Source: an uncultured Clostridia bacterium
Lineage (GTDB): Bacteria > Bacillota > Clostridia > TANB77 > CAG-508
NCBI GenBank assembly: GCA_944393315.1
Contig: CALXZT010000003.1
Coordinates: 1-52,005, forward strand
Direction of reading: 5' to 3'
Length of the DNA stretch: 52,005 nt
Each line of letters starts with the position of its first letter. Positions within the stretch are counted from its first letter, which is position 1. Made by a program: the position numbers and the translations under genes. This document shows, piece by piece, positions 44,065 through 52,005 of the stretch. The notes below the pieces were generated by a model that saw only the letters and a program-made list of their open reading frames with translations, was not told the DNA's origin and did not search any database.

Positions 44065-44093
44065 ATGGAAAAGAGAGGTATCCTCCTTTTCCA
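44065..44093 (-). terminator. Palindromic repeat copy 5, terminator of ftsH
   Basis: ATGGAAAAG-gAGG/CCTCtCTTTTCCAT is followed by TTTTTCC on the minus strand, directly after the ftsH stop codon. It belongs to the dispersed palindrome family. Confidence 0.7.
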
Positions 44094-45875
44094 TTATTGT
44101 GCAAAGATTTGATTAAATTCTTCACCATCAATTTTTTCTTTTTCTAATAATATTTGTGCTACTATATGAAGTTTATCAACATTTGCTGTTAAGATTTGTT
44201 TTGCTGTCATATATCCTTTGTCAATTATCTTTTTAACCTCTTCATCTATTATTCCTGCTGTTTCTTCAGAATAATTTCTTGATTGTGCAAAGTCTCTTCC
44301 AAGGAATACTTCCTCTTGCCCTGAGCCAAACATTATTGAGCCTATTCTGTCACTCATTCCATATTTTGTTACCATATCTCTAGCGATTTTAGAAGCTCTT
44401 TCTATATCATTGCTTGCTCCTGTTGAAATATCATTTAATATTAAAGCTTCTGCTACTCTTCCTCCAAGTAGAGATATTATAGTTTCTTCCATCTCTGTTT
44501 TTGACATAAATGATTTGTCTTCTGTTGGTCTATACATTGTATATCCTCCAGCCATTCCACGTGGTACTATTGATATTTGGTGTACCGGATCTTGTGTCTC
44601 TAAAAATTTGCTTACTACTGCGTGACCTGCTTCATGATATGCTACTAACTTATTTTCTTTTTCGCTTCTAACTCTTGTTTTCTTCTCAGGTCCCATAGTT
44701 ACTTTTACCATTGCATCTTCTATTTCTTTCATTCCTATTTCATGTAGGTTCCTTCTTGCTGATAATAATGCTGCCTCATTTAAAACATTTTCTAGGTCTG
44801 CTCCTGAAAATCCTGATGTGTTTTTAGCTATTACTTTTAGATCAACATCATCAGCTAGTCTTTTCTTTTTTGCGTGTACTTCTAATATTTGTTCCCTTGC
44901 TTTTACATCTGGTGATGATACTACTATTTGTCTATCAAATCTTCCTGGTCTTAATAATGCTTTGTCTAATACATCTGGTCTGTTTGTTGCTGCTAATACA
45001 ATTACTCCCTCATTTTCAGCAAATCCATCCATTTCGACTAATAATTGGTTTAATGTTTGCTCTCTTTCATCATGTCCTCCTCCTAAACCTGCTCCTCTTT
45101 GACGTCCTACCGCATCTATTTCATCTATAAATACTATACATGGTGCATTTTTCTTAGCCTGTTCAAATAGGTCTCTTACTCTTGAAGCTCCAACACCAAC
45201 AAACATTTCTACAAAGTCTGAACCACTTATTATGAAAAATGGTACTCCTGCTTCTCCAGCTACTGCTTTTGCTAATAATGTTTTACCTGTTCCTGGATGT
45301 CCTACAAGTAACACTCCTTTTGGTATTCTTGCTCCCATGTCTGTAAATTTTTTAGGGTTTTTTAAAAATTCTACTATTTCTTGTAATTCTTCTTTTTCTT
45401 CATCCACACCTGCTACATCTTCAAATGTAACTTTATGTTTGTCTGTTGCATTTATCATTCTAGCTTTGCTCTTTCCAAAAGTCATTGTTTTGCCAGCACC
45501 AGGTTGACTGTTTGTTCCCCCTATCATCAGAAACCAGAATATTAAGAAAATAATTAGTAATCCAAATGGTGTTATTAAACTAAGTAATGTTATCCATATT
45601 GATTCTGATTCTTCTTCTAGTTCAATTGCGCCTGTTTTAATATATTCTTCAGTATAGTTTATGAAACTATCTAAACTAGGTATATTAACGTTTTTTTCAA
45701 TTTTGTCTTCTTTTAACTTTACAGTTGCAGAAGTTTTATCTGCTGCTATTGTTATTTTTTCAACTTCTCCTGAATCGATTGATGTAAGTAATTCTGAATA
45801 TGTCATTTTTAAATTACTATTTTCTAATATTGTTGATATTAATACTACAAATATTACACCTATTATTAACCACAT
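44094..45875 (-). CDS. ftsH: ATP-dependent zinc metalloprotease FtsH
   Basis: A membrane-bound hexameric AAA+ protease that removes misfolded membrane and regulatory proteins. Helix 1 is at the very N-terminus, an extracytoplasmic domain covers residues about 20-90, and helix 2 lies at 95-118. The AAA module has Walker A GHPGTGKT, Walker B IVFIDEID and the arginine finger region RPGRFDRQ. The M41 protease zinc site is HEAGH. The ATG at 45875 has no ribosome binding site. AAGGAGG stands 7 bp before a TTG at 45903 that would add MKSGIKTLA if one A of the A5 run at 45896-45900 were absent. The true start is thus probably TTG at 45903, with an indel between. Confidence 0.95.
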   Translation of the reverse strand: MWLIIGVIFVVLISTILENSNLKMTYSELLTSIDSGEVEKITIAADKTSATVKLKEDKIEKNVNIPSLDSFINYTEEYIKTGAIELEEESESIWITLLSLITPFGLLIIFLIFWFLMIGGTNSQPGAGKTMTFGKSKARMINATDKHKVTFEDVAGVDEEKEELQEIVEFLKNPKKFTDMGARIPKGVLLVGHPGTGKTLLAKAVAGEAGVPFFIISGSDFVEMFVGVGASRVRDLFEQAKKNAPCIVFIDEIDAVGRQRGAGLGGGHDEREQTLNQLLVEMDGFAENEGVIVLAATNRPDVLDKALLRPGRFDRQIVVSSPDVKAREQILEVHAKKKRLADDVDLKVIAKNTSGFSGADLENVLNEAALLSARRNLHEIGMKEIEDAMVKVTMGPEKKTRVRSEKENKLVAYHEAGHAVVSKFLETQDPVHQISIVPRGMAGGYTMYRPTEDKSFMSKTEMEETIISLLGGRVAEALILNDISTGASNDIERASKIARDMVTKYGMSDRIGSIMFGSGQEEVFLGRDFAQSRNYSEETAGIIDEEVKKIIDKGYMTAKQILTANVDKLHIVAQILLEKEKIDGEEFNQIFAQ

Positions 45876-45976
45876 TGCTAAAGTTTTTATTCCGCTTTTT
45901 CAAAAAAATTCCTCCTTATATGGAAAGCATAGTGTTCCCATTTTATTAATTTATATTTTCTTTTGCTATATTGATT

Positions 45977-46005
45977 TTTATAACATAGTTTTTCTTATTT
46001 TGCAA
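45977..46005 (-). promoter_or_regulatory. Promoter of ftsH
   Basis: TTGCAA and TATAAA are 17 bp apart on the minus strand, upstream of the AAGGAGG site at 45911-45917. Confidence 0.55.
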
Positions 46006-46043
46006 TAGTTTTTTTGTGACTTTTTTGTGAAGAACAGCGACTT

Positions 46044-47060
46044 TTAAGCATTATTTCTGGGGAAGCTATTATTTGTGCATTCTTCTTTAATAAAGAATAT
46101 TTTTTTATCTCTTACTAATACTTTTAGACCTTTGTTAGGTATCAAAAATTTATTTCCTATATTATTTTTGCATAGCTTAACGATATCTTCTATATGTATT
46201 TTCTCAATTCCTTGACTGCTACCTCTAAGTTTTGATACAGTATATAATATTATTCTTTTCTTTATTATATTATCTAGTTCATTAAATTTTTTTAAGTCTA
46301 GAATTATTTCTTTGTCTTTTTTTTGTATTAATATATTTTTATATTCTTTTTCTGTTAATTTATTTAAGAATGCATTTTCATCTGTAATTACTTCTGAAAG
46401 TCTTGATATTGCTTCTATAAAATTTGGATTAAATTCTTGTTTTATATATGGAATAACAATGTTTCGTATTTTATTTCTAGTATAATTATTGTCAAAGTTA
46501 CTTTTGTCTATTCTTGGTTTCAAGTTTTGTTGTTTACAATATTTTTCAATATCTGTTCTTTCTATTTCTATGATTGGTCTTATTATTTTATTATTTGTTT
46601 TAGGTTGTATCCCTTGTAATCCTGATATCCCACTACCTCTTAAAAGATGCATTATTATTGTTTCTACTTTATCATTTTTATTATGTGCAACTGCTATTTT
46701 ATTAGCTCCTACTTGCCTAGATATTTCTTCAAAAAAATCGTATCTTATTTTTCTTCCAGCTTCTTCTATACCTATTTTATTATTATTTGCATATTTTTCT
46801 ACTTCTATTCTTTTTGAGTAAAACTCTACATTTATTTTTTTGCAGAAGTCTTTAACAAATTCTTCTTCTGAGTTAGCTTCTTCTCTTATCATGTGATTAA
46901 CATGTGCAACCACTAATTCAACATGAAGTTGTTCTTTTAAGTTATTTAAAATATTTAACATAAAAAGAGAATCTGGACCTCCAGATACTCCTAGTACAAT
47001 TTTATCATCTGTATTTATTAAGTTATATTTTTCAATAGTTTTTAATACTGTCTCTTCCAT
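46044..47060 (-). CDS. tilS: tRNA(Ile)-lysidine synthetase
   Basis: Converts C34 of tRNA-Ile(CAU) to lysidine with ATP and lysine, an essential step for reading AUA. The PP-loop motif SGGPDS lies in VLGVSGGPDSLFML near residue 30. VAHVNHMIREEA, AVAHNKNDKVETIIMHLLRGSGISGLQGI and RIDKSNFDNNYTRNKIR are TilS signatures. The C-terminal domain is short but present. 338 residues from the ATG at 47060 is somewhat shorter than the 420-460 of Bacillus. A GTG at 47081 abuts the dnaB stop and has no binding site. It lies between dnaB and ftsH, as in many Firmicutes. Confidence 0.93.
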   Translation of the reverse strand: MEETVLKTIEKYNLINTDDKIVLGVSGGPDSLFMLNILNNLKEQLHVELVVAHVNHMIREEANSEEEFVKDFCKKINVEFYSKRIEVEKYANNNKIGIEEAGRKIRYDFFEEISRQVGANKIAVAHNKNDKVETIIMHLLRGSGISGLQGIQPKTNNKIIRPIIEIERTDIEKYCKQQNLKPRIDKSNFDNNYTRNKIRNIVIPYIKQEFNPNFIEAISRLSEVITDENAFLNKLTEKEYKNILIQKKDKEIILDLKKFNELDNIIKKRIILYTVSKLRGSSQGIEKIHIEDIVKLCKNNIGNKFLIPNKGLKVLVRDKKIFFIKEECTNNSFPRNNA

Positions 47061-47081
47061 AATTAAAACCAATCCCTTCAC

Positions 47082-48416
47082 TTAGTCATTGTATCTTGTT
47101 TCTAAATTGACAAATTTCGTATAATTTCCCATCCATAATAAGTCTACTGTTCCTGTTGAGCCTCCTCTTTGTTTTGCTATTATTACTTCTGCAATATCTT
47201 TTTTTTCACTTTCTTTATTATATACATCATCTCTGTATAGGAACATTACTATATCGGCATCTTGTTCAATCGCACCAGATTCACGTAAGTCTGAAAGCAT
47301 TGGTCTATGGTCTGGTCTTTGTTCTACTGCTCTTGAAAGTTGTGATAACGCAATTACTGGTACATTTAACTCTTTTGCTAATATTTTTAAAGACCTGCTA
47401 ATTTCTGATATTTCTTGTTCCCTGCTCCCAACTCTTTTATTATTTCCAGTTATAAGTTGCAGATAGTCTATAACAACTAAACCTATATTTTTTTCTAGTT
47501 TTAGTTTTCTACATTTTGTACGTATTTCCATAACAGTTATTCCAGGTGTATCATCTATATATATATTTGCTTCTGAGAGAGGTCCTATAACTGAAGCAAG
47601 CTTTGCCCAGTCCTCTTCTTCTAATTTTCCTGTTCTCATTTTATTGCTATCTACCATTGCTTCACTACAAAGCATTCTATTGACTAATTGTTCTTTTGAC
47701 ATTTCTAGACTAAATATTGCTACACCTGTTTTTCCTCTTAAAGCCGCATTAGTAGCTATATTTAATACAAAAGCTGTTTTTCCCATTGCAGGTCTTGCTG
47801 CTAATAATATTAATTCAGAACCATGTAGTCCTGCGGTTCTATAGTCTAAGTCTGTAAATCCAGTTGGCACACCAGTAATGTGTTGTTTCCTATTATATAA
47901 TTCTTCTAGTTTTGTAAAGCTTTCAACTAAAACATCTTTTATTGGTGAATATCCTTTTTGGTTTTTGTTTTGCATAATATTAAATATTTTCTTTTCAGCA
48001 TGATCCATTATGTCTTCAACATCTTCTGTTTGACTATATCCTAAGTCTATCAGTTCATTTGCTGTTTTTATTAAAGTTCTTAGCATTGCTTTTTCTTCTA
48101 CAATGCTTATATATTTTTGTACATTTGCACTTGTTGGTGCTTTTTCTGGAAGATTGGCTAAATATTCAAGTCCACCAACTTGTTCTAGTTTTGACATAGT
48201 TTCTAGTTCATTTTTTAGTGTAATTAGGTCTATTGGTTCTGCTCTATTATATAAGTTTTGCATTGCTTCATATATTGCTTTGTCATCTTCTCTATAAAAG
48301 CTATCTGGTTTTAATGTTTCCATAGCAGCTATTACTGCATCTCTATCTGTTAGCATACTCCCAAGTACAGCTTGTTCTGCTTCTATGTCATGTGGTGGTA
48401 CTTTTCCTAGTTCCAT
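47082..48416 (-). CDS. dnaB: Replicative DNA helicase
   Basis: The hexameric helicase at the replication fork (called DnaC in Bacillus). The N-terminal primase-binding domain begins PPHDIEAEQAVLGSML. The RecA-like domain has Walker A AARPAMGKTAF, Walker B LVVIDYLQLI, and LSQLSRAVEQRPDHRPMLSDLRESGAIEQDAD. 444 residues is standard and no intein is present. AGGAGG is placed before the ATG. It follows rplI by 38 bp, the same rplI-dnaB order as in Bacillus. Confidence 0.97.
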   Translation of the reverse strand: MELGKVPPHDIEAEQAVLGSMLTDRDAVIAAMETLKPDSFYREDDKAIYEAMQNLYNRAEPIDLITLKNELETMSKLEQVGGLEYLANLPEKAPTSANVQKYISIVEEKAMLRTLIKTANELIDLGYSQTEDVEDIMDHAEKKIFNIMQNKNQKGYSPIKDVLVESFTKLEELYNRKQHITGVPTGFTDLDYRTAGLHGSELILLAARPAMGKTAFVLNIATNAALRGKTGVAIFSLEMSKEQLVNRMLCSEAMVDSNKMRTGKLEEEDWAKLASVIGPLSEANIYIDDTPGITVMEIRTKCRKLKLEKNIGLVVIDYLQLITGNNKRVGSREQEISEISRSLKILAKELNVPVIALSQLSRAVEQRPDHRPMLSDLRESGAIEQDADIVMFLYRDDVYNKESEKKDIAEVIIAKQRGGSTGTVDLLWMGNYTKFVNLETRYND

Positions 48417-48454
48417 TATTTTGCCTCCTATACAAACCCCTATGATTTTTTGTC

Positions 48455-48898
48455 TTATGTAACTACATTTATTTTTATTTTTCCTATTACTCCTTCAAAT
48501 AGTCTGGCTTCTACTGTTCTTTCTCCTAAAACTTTTATTGGTTCTTTTATTTCGATTTTCTTTTTATCAATTGTAATTTTATATTGCTTTTCTAAATTTT
48601 CTGATATTTCTTTTGAAGATACACTTCCAAATATTTTTCCGTTTTCTCCTGCTTGTACCTTTATTTGTACAGTTATATTTTCTAATTTTTTTGCTATTTG
48701 GTGTGCTTGCTCTTTTTCTAAATCTTTTTTATATTGTTTTGCTTGGTTTTGAGAGTTTAGCTTTTGCATATTTTCAGGTGTTGCTTCTACTGCTAAATTT
48801 TTTGGAAATAAAAAATTCCTTGCATATCCATCTGAGGCATTTATTACTTCGTTTTTCTTTCCTACCCCTTTTATATTGTCTTTTAAAATTACTTTCAT
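48455..48898 (-). CDS. rplI: 50S ribosomal protein L9
   Basis: Binds 23S rRNA domain V at the base of the L1 stalk and affects reading-frame maintenance. The N-terminal domain shows MKVILKDNIKGVGKKNEVINASDGYARNFLFPK-type sequence, followed by the long connecting helix (KLNSQNQAKQYKKDLEKE) and the C-terminal domain with GENGKIFGSVSSKEI. 147 residues is normal. AAAGGAGG lies before the ATG. It is followed by dnaB. Confidence 0.97.
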   Translation of the reverse strand: MKVILKDNIKGVGKKNEVINASDGYARNFLFPKNLAVEATPENMQKLNSQNQAKQYKKDLEKEQAHQIAKKLENITVQIKVQAGENGKIFGSVSSKEISENLEKQYKITIDKKKIEIKEPIKVLGERTVEARLFEGVIGKIKINVVT

Positions 48899-48943
48899 TG
48901 GCTTTCCTCCTTTTTTTGCTAGTATATTGTATCATATATTTTT

Positions 48944-48975
48944 AAAAAATGCAGTAGTTCTACTGCATTTTTTTA
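48944..48975. terminator. Terminator between the membrane protein gene and rplI
   Basis: AAAATGCAGTAG/CTACTGCATTTT form a 12-bp perfect stem with T-runs on both strands. rplI must therefore use a promoter in the short following spacer or partial read-through. Confidence 0.8.
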
Positions 48976-48988
48976 TTTTTATATAAAA

Positions 48989-49666
48989 TTATATTGATAT
49001 CCCTAAAAAGCTAACTGCAAATACTATTACATAATATACTGCTTCTACTTTTATAAATTTTTTTAGTACATTTTCTTCTTCGGTTTCATTAGATAATGAT
49101 TTAACTGTATGATACATTAAAACTATTGAGATTACATTTAATAATCCGCCAACTGGTGTTAATATAGTATACATTTTTGTAGATATAAAATGTAATAAGT
49201 ATAATAATGAATATGCTATAGATGGTATGTAGGCAATTGCCACAGAAGTTAGTACTTTAGAGATAGAATCTTTAGCTCTATTATTTACAAAGTATATTGC
49301 AATTGTCATTGCTATTACTTTTAGGATTGGAGCTAGTGTTACTTTTAAAGTTGGCAAAAATTCAAAATCAGCATATTTACTTGTTGCATAATATAAAATT
49401 CTCTCTATAAATTCTATGACTGCCCAAGCTGCCACTAATAATAATGCTGTTTTAAATGTTTTATTTTCTTCGTCTATAGCAATTTCTTTAATTGTTTCTA
49501 TTGGATTTTTTAATAATTTTTTTATTAATCCTTTCCCTGCCTCTGCTTCTTCCTTAAAGTTAATGTTTTTCATTTGCTCTTTTGCTTCATTAAATGTTTT
49601 TGCTGTTTCTTGTTTTAGGTCTGACTCTTGTTTTATTTCTTCGTTATTTTCTTGATTTTCGTCCAT
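48989..49666 (-). CDS. Polytopic membrane protein, Yip1-like
   Basis: A 225-residue protein with an acidic Glu/Gln/Lys-rich cytoplasmic N-terminus (1-60), containing the amphipathic stretch GKGLIKKLLKNPIETIKEIA. About five transmembrane helices follow between 68 and 223. The layout (KNP motif before the first helix, then a five-helix bundle) resembles Yip1/YIF1-domain proteins of Firmicutes, whose function is unknown. It lies between gdpP and rplI with its own promoter and terminator. The family assignment is tentative. Confidence 0.65.
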   Translation of the reverse strand: MDENQENNEEIKQESDLKQETAKTFNEAKEQMKNINFKEEAEAGKGLIKKLLKNPIETIKEIAIDEENKTFKTALLLVAAWAVIEFIERILYYATSKYADFEFLPTLKVTLAPILKVIAMTIAIYFVNNRAKDSISKVLTSVAIAYIPSIAYSLLYLLHFISTKMYTILTPVGGLLNVISIVLMYHTVKSLSNETEEENVLKKFIKVEAVYYVIVFAVSFLGISI

Positions 49667-49698
49667 TTTTTATCCCCCTATCTTATTAAATTTATTTA

Positions 49699-49727
49699 AT
49701 TTTACACATATTTTTATTTTTTTTCAA
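49699..49727 (-). promoter_or_regulatory. Promoter of the Yip1-like gene
   Basis: TTGAAA and TAAAAT are 17 bp apart on the minus strand, about 30 bp before the start codon. Confidence 0.5.
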
Positions 49728-49791
49728 TAGTTTTTATGATATTTTTACCTAATTTCATAACTATTTTAAGATATATATTATATACTATGAT

Positions 49792-49880
49792 AAAAGAAGC
49801 ATTTTTGATTTTACTTAAACCTAAATTGTTAAATGGAAAAGTAACAATGAAAGTTTATTTCAAACTATGCTTCTTTTTTG
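49792..49880. terminator. Long-loop hairpin after gdpP (terminator or small RNA)
   Basis: An 11-bp perfect stem (AAAAGAAGCAT/ATGCTTCTTTT) encloses 64 nt with an inner 6-bp hairpin (TTGTTA/TAACAA at 49826-49847). On the minus strand a T4 run follows; on the plus strand a T6 run follows. It may end gdpP transcription or delimit a small plus-strand RNA. Confidence 0.5.
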
Positions 49881-51890
49881 TTAATTGTTTTCTTCAAAAT
49901 ACTCATTAATTTTCTGTATTAGCTCTTCTTTTACTTCTTCTATTGTTTTGCCATCTATTTGTGCTCCGGCTAAAGTTATATGTCCTCCGCCTCCTAATTT
50001 TTCTAGTATTACTTGAACATTTATATCTCCTATTGAGCGTCCACTTATAATTACCTTTTCTCCTACTTTTCCTAGGACAAATGATGCTGTTATGTTTCCA
50101 ATAGTTAGTAATTCATCTGCTGATTTAGCACATATTAAGTTTGTATCTTTTTCTTGCCCATTATATATCGATACAGCTATTGACTCATTAATCATCACTG
50201 AATTTCTTACAACCTCTGCTATTTTATTGTAATCATCCATGTCACTTTGAAACCATTTTTTTATTTTTATGATATCTACACCTAACTTACGTAGGTAAGC
50301 GGCTGCTTCAAATGTTCTTACTCCTGTTTTAAATGTAAAGTTTTTAGTGTCAACCATAATTCCTGCATATAATGCTTCTGCTTCTAATAATTTAAGCTCA
50401 CATTTAGTTTCCACATATTGTATAAGCTCTGTTACTAGTTCTGCTGCTGATGATGCATATACCTCTTGGAAAGTTAAAATACTATTATTAATATAATCTG
50501 CACTTCTTCTATGATGGTCAATTATTACTATTTTATTTGTTTTTTCTAATAGTTCTGAATCTTCAACATAATTTTTTTTATGTGTATCTACTACAACTAT
50601 TAAAGTATTTTCATTAACTATTTCTCTAGCTTCTTCTTTACTTATAATTACCCCTTGGTAAATATCATTTTTTTGAATATTTTCCATAAGTCCACTTATT
50701 GCTTTTGCTTCTTTATTGGTTACTATATAAGCTTTTTTTTCTAGTACTGTGGATAATCTATATATTCCAAGTCCTGCTCCTAAAGCATCTATATCAGGAT
50801 TTGTATGTCCCATTATTATTACGTTTTCTGCTTCTTTAATTAGCTTTTCTAGTGCATGTGCTACAACTCTTGCCTTTACTTTTGTTCTTTTTTCTACTTC
50901 TTCTGCTCTTCCTCCAAAGAATTGATATTTTCCATTTTCTCTTATAGCTGCTTGATCTCCACCTCTTCCTAATATTATATCTACTGTTGCTAAAGCTGAT
51001 TTGTATTTTTCTTTTTCTGTCTCTCCTTCAGTTGATATTGCTATACTTAGTGTTAATTGAAGGTTTTCTTCACTTGCTACATCTTTAATGGTATCTAAGA
51101 TGCTAAATTTGTTTTCTTTTATTTTTTCAAGATATCTATATTCAAAAACATATACATAAGTGTCTCTTTCAGGTTTTATAATTATACCGTTTGTCTCATT
51201 TGCCCATTCATATATGCTTTTTTCGATTTTGGCTATTACTTCTGGTTTTCTTTCGTTTTCAACTCTTTGCATTGTTTCTTCATAATTATCTACATTTATT
51301 ATTCCAACACAAATTTGAGAATTCTCATATTCTTTTTGTAGTTTTATATTTGCGGTTTCATCCATAAAGTAAATTATTATCATATATTCGTCTGATTTTT
51401 TTCTATTGCTTTTTGATTTAACAAATTCTCCTAAAATTTTATATGTTTTCTTTCCAATTTTTATTTGTTTTTCTACTGTTCTTGTTTTTTTTCCTTCGCT
51501 TTTTTCTATCTCTTGTTTCATTGTAATTGTTAAATCATCAATATAATTGTTAATATCAATGTTTGCAAATTCTGTTACAAATTTCGAACTTTTCCAAATT
51601 ACATTTCCATCTGTTTCTAATATTATTAATGGTAATGGTGAATTTATTAGAGTGTTTTTGGCTGCAGAATCTACTGTTAAAGTAAGGTCTTGTAAGTGTT
51701 CGGATATTTCACTCTTTCTTTTGTTATTTGTTAAATATGAATATCCGACTATTGCTATGTATGCTATTATTGATGGTATTATGAATGTTAGATTATATAT
51801 ACATATTACTATTAATAATATTAGGATTATTATAAGATATATTTTTGTTCTTGATACTAGATTTTCTAATACTTTTTTATTATTTGACAT
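49881..51890 (-). CDS. gdpP: Cyclic-di-AMP phosphodiesterase GdpP (YybT)
   Basis: Hydrolyses cyclic di-AMP to pApA, which controls osmolyte balance and wall stress tolerance. Two N-terminal helices (about 14-52) precede a degenerate PAS domain (about 75-170). Next comes a degenerate GGDEF domain (175-300, with GRGGDQAAIR). The C-terminal DHH-DHHA1 catalytic unit has MGHTNPDIDALGAG, VVVDTHK, IDHHRRS and GGGGHITLAGAQ. 669 residues is typical. AAAGGAG lies before the ATG. The gdpP-rplI-dnaB neighbourhood is conserved in Firmicutes; here one membrane protein gene is inserted. Confidence 0.96.
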   Translation of the reverse strand: MSNNKKVLENLVSRTKIYLIIILILLIVICIYNLTFIIPSIIAYIAIVGYSYLTNNKRKSEISEHLQDLTLTVDSAAKNTLINSPLPLIILETDGNVIWKSSKFVTEFANIDINNYIDDLTITMKQEIEKSEGKKTRTVEKQIKIGKKTYKILGEFVKSKSNRKKSDEYMIIIYFMDETANIKLQKEYENSQICVGIINVDNYEETMQRVENERKPEVIAKIEKSIYEWANETNGIIIKPERDTYVYVFEYRYLEKIKENKFSILDTIKDVASEENLQLTLSIAISTEGETEKEKYKSALATVDIILGRGGDQAAIRENGKYQFFGGRAEEVEKRTKVKARVVAHALEKLIKEAENVIIMGHTNPDIDALGAGLGIYRLSTVLEKKAYIVTNKEAKAISGLMENIQKNDIYQGVIISKEEAREIVNENTLIVVVDTHKKNYVEDSELLEKTNKIVIIDHHRRSADYINNSILTFQEVYASSAAELVTELIQYVETKCELKLLEAEALYAGIMVDTKNFTFKTGVRTFEAAAYLRKLGVDIIKIKKWFQSDMDDYNKIAEVVRNSVMINESIAVSIYNGQEKDTNLICAKSADELLTIGNITASFVLGKVGEKVIISGRSIGDINVQVILEKLGGGGHITLAGAQIDGKTIEEVKEELIQKINEYFEENN

Positions 51891-51917
51891 ACTTTTCTCC
51901 TTTTATCATCCTTATAT

Positions 51918-51946
51918 ATTTTACTTTTTTATATTAGTTTTGTCAA
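51918..51946 (-). promoter_or_regulatory. Promoter of gdpP
   Basis: TTGACA and TAAAAT are 17 bp apart on the minus strand, about 28 bp upstream of the start codon. Confidence 0.65.
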
Positions 51947-52005
51947 GTTTTTGCGGTTTTAATCAATTATATGGTAATATAAATGTGAATATTATATGGA
52001 GTTTC

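Overview
The window is about 52 kb of AT-rich, gene-dense chromosome from a low-GC Gram-positive bacterium, most likely an uncultured member of the Clostridia. The grounds are strong AGGAGG-type ribosome binding sites, GTG and TTG starts, sigma-A promoters with TTGACA/TATAAT-like hexamers mostly 17 bp apart, a SipW-type signal peptidase with a camelysin/TasA-like substrate, a YabE-like G5/3D protein, VanW, DUF1540, rubrerythrin and GdpP. The species cannot be named from sequence alone. Most genes lie on the minus strand.

Layout. 1-297: a promoter-driven, structured RNA of unknown family running off the left edge. 342-10256: thymidylate kinase, a FAD/Rieske oxidoreductase, a frameshifted NagZ-type GH3, tRNA-Arg(TCT), fructose-bisphosphate aldolase with M18 aminopeptidase, a 54-codon DUF1540 gene, a membrane-tethered ECF sigma factor followed by a serpin-like membrane protein, and rubrerythrin plus a frameshifted rubredoxin. 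10389-20706: peroxiredoxin, VanW protein, then rpoC and rpoB. rpoBC has its own promoter and a leader with a terminator-like hairpin, and rplJ/rplL are not next to it. 21294-21977: an orphan gene of much higher GC with its own promoter, palindromic operator and terminator.

22238-28675: AI-2E-family permease, exonuclease III, then a secretion/surface locus: camelysin/TasA-like protein, a SipW signal peptidase fused to a polytopic membrane domain, a DUF5305 protein and a second small exported protein, with a divergent unknown gene. 28791-31650: G5/3D cell-wall protein, LemA and HtpX. 31698-43806: SMC, a small unknown protein, two SpoU methyltransferases, Mfd, topoisomerase III, an HD hydrolase and S21. 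44094-51890: ftsH, tilS, dnaB, rplI, a membrane protein and gdpP, close to the yybT-rplI-dnaC and tilS-ftsH order known in Bacilli and Clostridia.

Three genes (GH3, rubredoxin, 5' end of ftsH) each read correctly only if one base is removed from a short homopolymer. This suggests indel errors in the assembly, or recent mutations. A family of about 30-bp imperfect palindromes (TTGGAAAAGAGA...CCCTTTTCCAA) recurs at several gene ends. The most unusual parts are the sigma/serpin pair, the SipW fusion locus, the GC-rich orphan cassette and the RNA at the left edge. No CRISPR array, transposase or prophage was seen.
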